Assembly (NCBI RefSeq): GCF_946886105.1
Contig: NZ_CAMPHV010000061.1
Coordinates: forward strand, 1 to 23,700
From: an uncultured Pseudomonas sp.
Lineage (GTDB): Bacteria; Pseudomonadota; Gammaproteobacteria; Pseudomonadales; Pseudomonadaceae
Reading direction: 5' to 3'
DNA length: 23,700 nt
In this document: positions 16,411 to 22,874 of the stretch, in pieces
Position numbering within the stretch: position 1 is the stretch's first letter
Layout: the number at the start of each line of letters is the position of its first letter
Notes under the pieces: generated by a model
Seen by the model: only the letters and a program-made list of their open reading frames with translations
Told to the model about the DNA's origin: nothing
The model's database searches: none
Position numbers and translations under genes: made by a program

Positions 16411-17034
16411 ATGGAGCAATTCATCAAATCCAAACTTCTGAAGGCTGACCTGAAAGAGATAGATCAGCAACTTTCAGAAAATGGATTCCAAAATATGAGC
16501 AGCATGCTACTGGTAAAGCAGGCACTCCTAACGGTATCAAATCTCGTTGATTTTGAAGTCACCATTAGGGAAATCTACAAAGAGCACCGAGTTCTTTCTG
16601 AAAAATACAGTTTTTTTGAAAAAAATTATAAATTTGCAAAATACCTCAGAAATAAATTCATCGGGCATATTAAGCAAGAATTAATCCAAAAATCTATCGA
16701 GTGGAAGCCGGAGCTAAGATATCTGCTTAAATACTCAGATGAGAGTAATACAATTTTTGCATTCAATTTATTCGTACTAGAAACAGCTATAAACACATAT
16801 ATCAATCCTGACGGCAGCCACCAGCTCTTCGAGTCAGAAACAGACCTTATTTACCCTCCGGACATGAAGAGATTTCTCACATATCTTTCAGAAACAATGA
16901 GATCTGCAATAGATTACCTACATGATCTAGGACAAGCACTCGGCAAAAGCGTCGAAATGCTCGATCTTTCCGAGCAGAAACTTGAGCACTGGATGGAAGC
17001 TGGTAAAACAAAATTCGAGTTCATAAAGAAGTAG
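16411..17034 (+). CDS. Cassette 1: helical protein with a HEPN-like R-x5-H motif
   Basis: A 207-residue, predicted all-alpha, AT-rich soluble protein with no recognised full-length family. The segment KYLRNKFIGHI contains R80-N81 and H86, fitting the R-N-x4-H/RX4-6H pattern of HEPN-fold nucleases; it lies after a long helix (about 30-75), as in HEPN domains. That reading is inference from a short motif. The start at 16411 is the first ATG after the putative recombination site and has no clear Shine-Dalgarno sequence, common for cassette genes. The C-terminal region, about 155-207, is another helical pair. The stop codon abuts the left end of attC1, which is characteristic of cassette architecture. 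Confidence 0.7.
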   Translation: MEQFIKSKLLKADLKEIDQQLSENGFQNMSSMLLVKQALLTVSNLVDFEVTIREIYKEHRVLSEKYSFFEKNYKFAKYLRNKFIGHIKQELIQKSIEWKPELRYLLKYSDESNTIFAFNLFVLETAINTYINPDGSHQLFESETDLIYPPDMKRFLTYLSETMRSAIDYLHDLGQALGKSVEMLDLSEQKLEHWMEAGKTKFEFIKK

Positions 17035-17107
17035 CCATAACAAATTCAAACCGTTCGCTTCGCTCACTGAGACTGGCTAAAGCCGCCTCTTAGCTTAACT
17101 GTTAGAC
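17035..17107 (+). other. attC1 recombination site
   Basis: It begins CCATAAC one base after the cassette-1 stop codon and ends GTTAGAC. Crossover is expected between G17101 and T17102. Internal arms TTCAAACCG and AGCTTAAC and the TTCGCTTCGCTCACT core are shared with attC2 and attC3. The left simple site CCATAAC deviates from RYYYAAC and pairs better with GTTATGG at 16394-16400, its own cassette's start. Confidence 0.7.
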
Positions 17108-17136
17108 GCTTAGTGCCATTAGACTAGGAAAACTCA

Positions 17137-17934
17137 ATGCAAGACATATTTACATCAATAAAAGCGTATCTCTACGACCGGGCAACTAGTCCTTTGATAG
17201 GAGCGTTCATCGTGGGATGGTCGGTGTGGAACTATCGCTTTTTTGTTGTCATGTTCTCTGCTGGGTTGTCTGACCCTAAGGACAAGTTCGAAGCAATCGA
17301 TCTGCTTTTTGATCAATACACCTTCTCGATTGGAGATGCGAGCTTCTTAATTAGTGGAAAAATCATAGATGGGGCGCTCATCCCGACTGTCATAGCACTC
17401 ATCTACCTCTATGCTTATCCGCTTCTTGCAAGACCGGTCTACGAGCACAGCTTGAAGAAACAGAAGGAATTGCGGGCGATAAAACAGGCACAAGAAGATC
17501 AGCGTCTTCTCAGCATTGAAGAATCACGAGAACTCTACCGGCGCCTTGCACAAATGCAGTCGAAGCACCAAGACGAAATTGATTTCCTAAATAATCAAAT
17601 ATCAGCTTTAAACCAGCACATAGAAAATCCAGAAAAAGGCGAGCAAGCAAGTCACGAATCAAACGATGAAGAATCTGAATTCGAGATTAAAGGCAAACGA
17701 GAGGACGAGTTCCGAGAGCATGACGAGTTCATCCATAAAGCCGTAGAAGCGCGCGGAATTGGCTCTTTTTACCTGAACGATCTATTCGGCCAGCAGAAAT
17801 GGTCTGAAATCCCAGTAGCCATAAGACAGTCGCTCGGGAAACGGTTTAAACATCAAGTGGAACGCGGCGATTTTGTTGGAGTTAGAACCAACGGCAAAAG
17901 TTCTGGCAACCAGCAGAAATTCTTCAAAGGTTAA
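17137..17934 (+). CDS. Cassette 2: two-TM, coiled-coil membrane protein
   Basis: A 265-residue protein. After a short amphipathic N-terminus, hydrophobic helices lie at about 20-42 and 78-98. A charged, probably coiled-coil region at about 102-165 follows, then an acidic linker (165-198) and a compact C-terminal module of about 60 residues (GSFYLNDLFGQQKWSEIP...LGKRFKHQVERGDFVGV). That module resembles small DUF1413-like domains, but I am not certain. No enzyme motif is visible. AGGA lies seven bases before the ATG. The ORF fills a cassette whose two ends are exact complements. A membrane-tethered sensor or effector is possible; the function is unknown. Confidence 0.75.
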   Translation: MQDIFTSIKAYLYDRATSPLIGAFIVGWSVWNYRFFVVMFSAGLSDPKDKFEAIDLLFDQYTFSIGDASFLISGKIIDGALIPTVIALIYLYAYPLLARPVYEHSLKKQKELRAIKQAQEDQRLLSIEESRELYRRLAQMQSKHQDEIDFLNNQISALNQHIENPEKGEQASHESNDEESEFEIKGKREDEFREHDEFIHKAVEARGIGSFYLNDLFGQQKWSEIPVAIRQSLGKRFKHQVERGDFVGVRTNGKSSGNQQKFFKG

Positions 17935-17949
17935 CAACCTGAAGGATGC

Positions 17950-18025
17950 GTCTAACTATAGGTTCAAATCGTTCGCTTCGCTCACTTGGAAGAGCTAAAG
18001 CCCGCCCCTTAACCAAACAGCATGC
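17950..18025 (+). other. attC2 recombination site
   Basis: The left simple site GTCTAAC is consensus RYYYAAC and is followed by TATAGGTTCAAATCGTTCGC, the conserved core and CCCGCCCCTTAACC. The right simple site is degenerate (AGCATGC where GTTRRRY is expected). GCGTCTAAC at the left exactly complements GTTAGACGC at the start of this cassette. Confidence 0.75.
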
Positions 18026-18041
18026 AGCCAAGGAACCATAG

Positions 18042-18869
18042 ATGAAATACATTGCCGGTTTGCTTATGATGGGAGGGAATATCACTTGGCAAGATCTATC
18101 ACAGTCTGGCCTTTACGGAGGTAAAGAGGTAGGCATTCAAGTAACTTTCCCTTTGTATTCACGATATTCAAGACGTGAAGCCGTGAGGACAATATCCAGT
18201 GCTTTGAAAAGCAATCAAGTTTCGTGGCTAAGGTGGGAAAAACCTAATTGGCTTTTCAATTCAGAAGAATTTAAGAATGCATTTCCAAATTTTGAAAATG
18301 AACATTGGCTCACGGGGAAATTGGTACTAACTCCCGAGATTGAAAATAAACGAAAGATCGTGTTTGACAAGGAGCGTGAAGAAACCATTGTACGCTTCAT
18401 CGTAACTTTAGAAGAAATCGAGGATCAGATGCCTAAGCGTATATTTCTAAGCCACAAAGGCACGGACAAAGAAATGGTGAGAAGATTCAAAAAAGGATTT
18501 GACACCCTCAACTATGCTCCTTGGCTCGATGAAGACGATATGCATGCAGGAGTAGAACTTGAGCGCGGCTTGCTTCAAGGATTCTCTGATTCTTGCGCAG
18601 CCGTATTTTTTATCACGCCAAACTATGTTGATGAAGGCTATCTCGCAACAGAAATAAATTATGCAATACAAGAAAAAAGATCTAAGGGCGATAGGTTTTC
18701 TATTATCACACTTGTGTTTTCCGACCAAAACGGCACTCAGGGCGAGGTGCCAGGGTTACTTCGCCAGTATGTTTGGAAAGAACCAAAGACCGAGATTGAG
18801 GCGTTTACAGAGGTGGTGCGAGCTCTGCCCATTAAATCACCGCCACCAATATGGAAGCAAGGTGCATAA
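18042..18869 (+). CDS. Cassette 3: TIR-domain protein with a novel N-terminal domain
   Basis: A 275-residue soluble protein. Residues about 132-262 form a TIR domain: RIFLSHKGTDKEMVRRF (box 1), APWLDEDDMHAG, the FFITPNYVDEGYLATEI strand-helix, and E204 at the position of the catalytic glutamate of TIR NADases. Residues 1-130 match no family I know; they contain TFPLYSRYSRREAVRTISSAL and a Trp-rich patch (W63, W66, W70). TIR effectors in bacteria commonly deplete NAD+ or make signalling nucleotides in antiphage defence, so a single-gene defence role is inferred. AAGGA lies seven bases before the ATG. The stop codon overlaps the left attC3 simple site GCATAAC. Confidence 0.85.
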   Translation: MKYIAGLLMMGGNITWQDLSQSGLYGGKEVGIQVTFPLYSRYSRREAVRTISSALKSNQVSWLRWEKPNWLFNSEEFKNAFPNFENEHWLTGKLVLTPEIENKRKIVFDKEREETIVRFIVTLEEIEDQMPKRIFLSHKGTDKEMVRRFKKGFDTLNYAPWLDEDDMHAGVELERGLLQGFSDSCAAVFFITPNYVDEGYLATEINYAIQEKRSKGDRFSIITLVFSDQNGTQGEVPGLLRQYVWKEPKTEIEAFTEVVRALPIKSPPPIWKQGA

Positions 18870-19105
18870 CCAGGATAATAGAGCCCGTAGGATGGGTTGA
18901 GCGTAGCGATACCCATGCTGTCCAGCGATATACCCGATCACCAATAACACCGCGTCGAATCATTGTTGGGTTACGCGGCGGCAGATGATGATGGCGTTGC
19001 TTAAACCGTGACAGTCGCCGCTAACCCAACCTACGGACTGGTTCAAACCGTTCGCCTCGCTCACTAGGACGGGCTACCCCCCCGCCCCTTAACCAAGCGC
19101 CAACC
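18864..19105 (+). other. attC3 site, interrupted by a dispersed repeat
   Basis: The left simple site GCATAAC (18864-18870) overlaps the cassette-3 stop. The remainder, GGTTCAAACCGTTCGCCTCG through CCTTAACCAAGC and a degenerate right end (GCCAACC, 19099-19105), lies at 19040-19105. The 148-base repeat at 18887-19034 sits between the two parts. The comparison with attC2, where only four bases separate these parts, identifies the insertion point. Folding for single-strand recombination should be impaired. Confidence 0.65.
18887..19034 (+). repeat. GTAGG-type dispersed repeat, copy A (inside attC3)
   Basis: It begins GTAGGATGGGTTGAGCGTAG and ends GCCGCTAACCCAACCTAC, giving imperfect terminal inverted repeats of about 17 bases. 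It is very similar to copy B at 19636-19770 in the same orientation. Copy A has about 13 extra bases in the left half. No coding capacity. Confidence 0.8.
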
Positions 19106-19112
19106 ATAAAAT

Positions 19113-19622
19113 ATGATATCGAGCAAAGTCACAATAAACGATGCGGAAATCAAGATCAAACATGAGGAGTGTTCTGACCCAAGCTGCTATCAAGAGAAAA
19201 ATATATTCATAGAGTCGTGCAGTCCTGATAACAACACCTTATCCACTATCACCTTTAATGATTATCTGACCATCTGCATTTTCTGGGAATCATGCTCATC
19301 TGGTGTTTCTCAGGAATTATTGTATGTACCTGAAACAGGTGTCCTGTTCTTGGGTTGTGGCTCTATCAGTGCAAGAGTATCCACGCTAGATAGCAAACTT
19401 ATAGGCACTGAGAACATCTGTCTCTTTTGGGGTCTAAGTAGACATAAAGAGTACGTGCTAGAAGCTGGTGAGCTAGAGTGTTTCCTCTATTCACTATCTG
19501 GCAAAAAAATTTCAAGTGCAGCAGTAGACCCTCCGTATGAAATTGAAGTTACGGATAGTGGAATCAAATTCGAGTCCATGGTTCTTGGTAGTACTTGGCT
19601 AAGGTACGAGAGCAATGGTTAA
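19113..19622 (+). CDS. Cassette 4: orphan beta-rich protein
   Basis: A 169-residue protein of unknown family. Its mean composition is Ser/Cys/Glu-rich with eight or nine cysteines and alternating hydrophobic strands (TICIFWES, GVLFLGCGS, NICLFWGL), suggesting an all-beta fold. No signal peptide, membrane helix or catalytic motif is apparent. The ATG at 19113 follows attC3 by eight bases and lacks a Shine-Dalgarno sequence. It ends only 13 bases before repeat copy B. The AT-rich composition matches the other cassette ORFs. It may be a cassette gene whose attC was destroyed by the repeat. Confidence 0.65.
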   Translation: MISSKVTINDAEIKIKHEECSDPSCYQEKNIFIESCSPDNNTLSTITFNDYLTICIFWESCSSGVSQELLYVPETGVLFLGCGSISARVSTLDSKLIGTENICLFWGLSRHKEYVLEAGELECFLYSLSGKKISSAAVDPPYEIEVTDSGIKFESMVLGSTWLRYESNG

Positions 19623-19635
19623 TAGATCAAAACCC

Positions 19636-19770
19636 GTAGGATGGGTTGAGCGCAGCGATACCCATGCTGTCGATCATCAATAACGCTGCGTCGAATCACT
19701 GTTGGGTTACGCGGCGGCAGATGGCGATGGCGTTGTTTAAACCGCGACAATCGCCGCTAACCCAACCTAC
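19636..19770 (+). repeat. GTAGG-type dispersed repeat, copy B
   Basis: It is a direct copy of 18887-19034, with the same ends (GTAGGATGGG and CCCAACCTAC). It follows the cassette-4 gene in the position where an attC would be expected, but no attC right half is visible beyond it. It also ends the minus-strand carbonic anhydrase transcription unit. Confidence 0.8.
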
Positions 19771-19804
19771 GAACGGCAAGCAACTCCCATGCGCCCGCAT
19801 GCAC

Positions 19805-20431
19805 TTATTGATCGTAAAGAAAGGTGTCATCCAACTGTTCGGCGGCGTTCACGGTGACGCCCAGGTCGTTGACCAGGCCGTCGGTCAACCCATAGATCCA
19901 GCCGTGTACGGCCAGGGGTTGGCCACGGCGCCAGGCGCTTTGCACGATGGTGGTGTGGCAGACGTTGCGCACTTGGCGTTGTACGTTCAGTTCGCACAGC
20001 AGGTCGACCTGGGCTTCCGGCTCCAGCCCTTGGAAGCGTTCCAGGTTTTGGTGATAGAGCGCCTTGAGCGCGCGCAGCCAGTTGTCGATCAGCCCCAGCG
20101 CTTCATGGCCCAAGGCAGCGCGCACACCGCCGCAGCCGTAGTGGCCGCAGACGATCACTTGTTTGACCTGCAGCACGTCGACCGCGTACTGCAGCACCGA
20201 GAGAAAATTCATATCGGTGGCCACCACCATATTCGCCACGTTGCGGTGCACGAACAGCTCGCCGGGCATCAGACCGACCACTTCGTTGGCCGGCACGCGG
20301 CTGTCCGAGCAGCCGATCCAGAGGAATTCCGGGCGTTGTTGCCGGGCCAAGCGGGCAAAGAATTCCGGGTCTCTGGCGGTGAGCGATTCGGACCAGAAGC
20401 GGTTATTGGCCAATAGTTGTTCGACGTCCAT
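19805..20431 (-). CDS. can: Beta-class carbonic anhydrase
   Basis: A 208-residue zinc enzyme interconverting CO2 and bicarbonate in the cytoplasm. Zinc ligands C41, H97 and C100, with the D43-R45 catalytic dyad, appear in WIGCSDSRVP and VCGHYGCGGV. Length and the C-terminal LAVHGWIYGL region match the Can/CynT family. The start is the ATG at 20431 preceded by AAGGGG; the open frame continues 51 codons upstream without homology. It diverges from the porin gene across 216 bases that hold two Anr/Dnr-like sites. No cyanase gene is adjacent, so the Can name is preferred over CynT. Confidence 0.95.
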   Translation of the reverse strand: MDVEQLLANNRFWSESLTARDPEFFARLARQQRPEFLWIGCSDSRVPANEVVGLMPGELFVHRNVANMVVATDMNFLSVLQYAVDVLQVKQVIVCGHYGCGGVRAALGHEALGLIDNWLRALKALYHQNLERFQGLEPEAQVDLLCELNVQRQVRNVCHTTIVQSAWRRGQPLAVHGWIYGLTDGLVNDLGVTVNAAEQLDDTFLYDQ

Positions 20432-20500
20432 CGGTTTCCCCTTTCCTCGCCGGCGGCAAGAATGTGGCGAAAGCATAGCCAGCAAGAGCGGCCTGGCGGA

Positions 20501-20514
20501 TTGTCGTAGATCAA
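20501..20514 (-). promoter_or_regulatory. Weak Anr/Dnr-like box on the carbonic anhydrase side
   Basis: TTGTC-GTAG-ATCAA has eight of ten matches to TTGAT-N4-ATCAA. Centred at -41.5 it would place a minus-strand start near 20466, with TATGCT (complement of 20472-20477) close to the -10 position and a leader of about 35 bases to the can start codon. Confidence 0.4.
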
Positions 20515-20574
20515 TATTCCAATCGCGCTTTCGCCGACCGCGCTGCCGCGACAAAACGTCACCGGGCGGCAAAC

Positions 20575-20588
20575 TTGATGGCAATCAA
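20575..20588 (+). promoter_or_regulatory. Perfect Anr/Dnr (FNR-type) box upstream of the porin
   Basis: TTGATGGCAATCAA matches TTGAT-N4-ATCAA at all ten positions. If centred at -41.5 the transcript begins near 20623, with TACCGT at 20611-20616 exactly in the -10 position and a 25-base leader to the porin ATG. Confidence 0.8.
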
Positions 20589-20647
20589 CATGTTCGACGC
20601 TTGCCACGCCTACCGTGCCCGCAGAATTCATCTGATGAGGCATCGCT

Positions 20648-21886
20648 ATGAAACCCCGTATGACGCCAATCGCCCTCGCCCTGCTCGCCTGCACCAGCGG
20701 CGCCGCTGCCGGCGAAGACTTCGGCAAGTTGATCGAGGACGGTAAGTTGATCCTCGATGCGCGCTACCGCTATGAGCATGTCGACCAGGACAACGCGTTG
20801 AACAACGCCAACGCGCAAACCCTGCGCACCCGCGTCGGCGTACAGAGCGGCAAGTGGTATGGGCTTTCGGCGCTGGTCGAGGCGGATAACGTCAGCCGCA
20901 TCGGCGATGCCAGCTACAACAGCACGCGCAACGCTCAGGGCGATTTCTCCCCGGTGGTCGACCCGGACGGCAGCGAGATCAACCAGGCGCTGCTGCGTTA
21001 CGACCATCAATACGGTAGCGCGGTGCTCGGCCGCCAGCGCATCAATCTGGATAACCAGCGCTTCGTCGGCGGCGTGGCCTGGCGGCAGAACGAGCAGACT
21101 TACGACGGTGCCCTCGGCCAACTGAAACCGCTGGATGGCCTGACCCTGACCTACGCCTATATCGACAACATCAACAGCATCTTCGGCCCTGACGACAATC
21201 GCTTCGACAAACGCAGCAACCCGGCCAATATCGAGGGCCACAGCCACCTGATCAACGCCCAGTACGTGCTGCGCCCCGAGCTGACGCTCACCGCCTATCA
21301 CTACCTGCTTGGCCTGGATAACCTGGCAATCGCGCCGGCCGCGGCCTATTCCACGCTGTCGAGTAAAACCACCGGTATGCGCTTGCATGGCGCGCTGTCA
21401 GGGTTCAGCTACGCCCTGGAGTACGCACGCCAGCGCGACTACGCCGGTAACCCCGTCGAGCTGAGCAGCGAGTACTACCTGGCCGAGCTCGGTTACAGCC
21501 TGGCCGGCACCGCGTTCAAAGTCGGCCTGGAAGTCCTCGGTGGCGACAACGGCCCGAGCAACCGCGCCTTCCAGACCCCATTGGCGACCAAGCATGCCTT
21601 CCAGGGCTGGGCCGATATCTTCCTCACCACCCCGGAGGCCGGGATCAAGGACAGCTACCTGAGCGCGGGCGCGCCGCTGCTCGGCGGCACCCTCAGCGGG
21701 GTTTACCACGACTATCGAGCGGAACGGGGCAGCAGCCACTACGGCGAGGAGTTCAACCTCTCCTACGCCCATCCGGTGCCCGGTGTGAAAGGCCTGGTCG
21801 GCCTGGTCAAAGCCGCGCGCTACGACGCCGACGACTTTGCCATCGATACCGACAAGCTGTGGCTGCAGGCGCAGTACAGCTATTGA
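20648..21886 (+). CDS. Outer-membrane beta-barrel porin (alginate-export-like)
   Basis: A 412-residue protein with a signal peptide of about 21 residues (cleavage likely after TSGAAA), followed by repeated amphipathic strands (ILDARYRYEHV, SAVLGRQRINLDNQRF, LTLTYAYIDNINSIFG) and a terminal aromatic residue (QAQYSY). This is typical of an outer-membrane barrel. The sequence resembles Pseudomonas porins grouped with the alginate-export superfamily, but the substrate cannot be read from it and the gene is not in an alginate cluster. GAGG lies upstream of the ATG at 20648. The perfect Anr/Dnr box suggests induction under low oxygen. Confidence 0.85.
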   Translation: MKPRMTPIALALLACTSGAAAGEDFGKLIEDGKLILDARYRYEHVDQDNALNNANAQTLRTRVGVQSGKWYGLSALVEADNVSRIGDASYNSTRNAQGDFSPVVDPDGSEINQALLRYDHQYGSAVLGRQRINLDNQRFVGGVAWRQNEQTYDGALGQLKPLDGLTLTYAYIDNINSIFGPDDNRFDKRSNPANIEGHSHLINAQYVLRPELTLTAYHYLLGLDNLAIAPAAAYSTLSSKTTGMRLHGALSGFSYALEYARQRDYAGNPVELSSEYYLAELGYSLAGTAFKVGLEVLGGDNGPSNRAFQTPLATKHAFQGWADIFLTTPEAGIKDSYLSAGAPLLGGTLSGVYHDYRAERGSSHYGEEFNLSYAHPVPGVKGLVGLVKAARYDADDFAIDTDKLWLQAQYSY

Positions 21887-21894
21887 TCGATCCA

Positions 21895-21921
21895 TTGGCC
21901 GCTGCGTTGCGCGGCGGCCAA
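21895..21921. terminator. Bidirectional hairpin between convergent genes
   Basis: TTGGCCGCTGCG and CGCGGCGGCCAA pair over twelve positions (one T-G wobble) around a TTG loop, just after the porin stop and before the end of the convergent solute-binding gene. It lacks a U-run on either strand, so termination strength is uncertain. Confidence 0.55.
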
Positions 21922-21933
21922 ACCGCACAGGAA

Positions 21934-22701
21934 CTAGTGTTGTTGCCGGTCCCTGATCGCGACATTGAAGCGCTCGACCACCTCACCGGGGATTTTCAAC
22001 GAGAAGATGTAGTGCAGCGGGTCTGCGACCTGTTCGTCGATGACCAGTCGGCGTATCGGATAGGAGGAAGTCTGCGTAAGTATCTGGGCAACGCTGTCCT
22101 CGAGGATGAAGCCGTCCAGGCGGTTGCGGATCAACATCTCGATCATCTGCTCGTTGCTGCCCAGGTACACCCGCTCCACCTTGTCTGCGTTGTCGTTAAG
22201 GATACGGTCCATTTTCTCGCCGTAAGAGTTTCCGCGGAAAAGCCCCAGGTAACGTTTGCCTCCATGTGCTGCTACGGACTGTATCCAGCCGTAAAGCGAA
22301 ACCGAGGCGGTTTGGTTGCGGGGCTCGCCCTTGGTGACCAGGACGAACTGCTCCTGGCGGTAAGGAACGGAATACTGGGCGAATTCGTCGCGCTCTTTCG
22401 AATAGCCGGCGCCGTATAAAAGATCCAGCGAGCCGTCGCTCAACATGTGTAGCGCGCGGACCCAGGGCACCTGGGTCATATGCAGATCGCAGCCAGCGAC
22501 ATCGGCTGTGGCTTTTAGAAGATCGTATTCGAGGCCCTGGAACTGGCCATCCTTCAATACGATATAGGGCGGCCAGTCATCCCAGCCGACCCGCAGTTCG
22601 CACTCACCATGGGGTTGCTCCGCCAGGGTCGATGCGCAGATAAAGGCCAAACTGGCGGGCAATAACCTGTAAACCGAAGGGTACCGCATGGGCTTTCTCA
22701 T
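21934..22701 (-). CDS. Periplasmic solute-binding protein (family 3-like)
   Basis: A 255-residue protein with an N-terminal secretion signal (about 1-23, RLLPASLAFICASTLA) and a type-II periplasmic-binding fold. Evidence is CELRVGWDDWPPYI, GLEYDLLKATADVAG, LDLLYGAGYSKERDEF and the RNRLDGFILED region. It resembles amino-acid-binding-like proteins found without transporter genes in Pseudomonas, and no ABC permease is adjacent. The start is uncertain: ATG at 22701, GTG at 22710 or ATG at 22689, none with a strong ribosome site. It diverges from the Dnr-like gene and converges on the porin. The ligand is unknown. Confidence 0.8.
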   Translation of the reverse strand: MRKPMRYPSVYRLLPASLAFICASTLAEQPHGECELRVGWDDWPPYIVLKDGQFQGLEYDLLKATADVAGCDLHMTQVPWVRALHMLSDGSLDLLYGAGYSKERDEFAQYSVPYRQEQFVLVTKGEPRNQTASVSLYGWIQSVAAHGGKRYLGLFRGNSYGEKMDRILNDNADKVERVYLGSNEQMIEMLIRNRLDGFILEDSVAQILTQTSSYPIRRLVIDEQVADPLHYIFSLKIPGEVVERFNVAIRDRQQH

Positions 22702-22774
22702 AGATGGCACATAGCCCTATATAAAGCCTATCCGGCAGCCGTTCAACCTGCAGGTGGCGCCGCCTGTGCCGGAA

Positions 22775-22803
22775 AAAGAGGCAGAACGCCGCGCTGCCTC
22801 TTT
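22775..22803. promoter_or_regulatory. Perfect 10-bp hairpin upstream of the Dnr-like gene
   Basis: AAAGAGGCAG and CTGCCTCTTT pair completely around a nine-base loop. On the minus strand the hairpin is followed by five T's, so it could terminate leftward transcription. On the plus strand it is 71 bases before the regulator's start codon. A NarL-like heptamer (TACCTCC on the minus strand, 22804-22810) abuts it. Confidence 0.5.
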
Positions 22804-22874
22804 GGAGGTAGTGCCTCGGAGGAATGGGCGCACCGGCGCGATCGCCCTAGCATGGCGGTCAAGGAGGTGCCCCA

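Larger units (their letters stand above)
16363..19770 (+). mobile_element. Integron cassette array without a visible integrase (CALIN)
   Basis: Four ORFs in one orientation, AT-richer than the flanks, are separated by three related attC-like sites (17035-17107, 17950-18025 and a split site at 18864-19105). All three sites share TTCAAA(C/T)CGTTCGC(T/C)TCGCTCACT, a GCTAA/GCTAC segment and CTTAAC near the right end. For the second cassette the simple sites GTTAGACGC and GCGTCTAAC are exact complements, as expected of an excisable cassette. No intI gene lies in the window. GTTATGC (16363-16369) or GTTATGG (16394-16400) may be the left recombination point. Confidence 0.75.

Noticed and set aside
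18887..19770. Copies A and B as CRISPR repeats or insertion-sequence ends
   Set aside because: There are only two long copies about 750 bases apart with a gene between them. No spacer regularity and no transposase were found.
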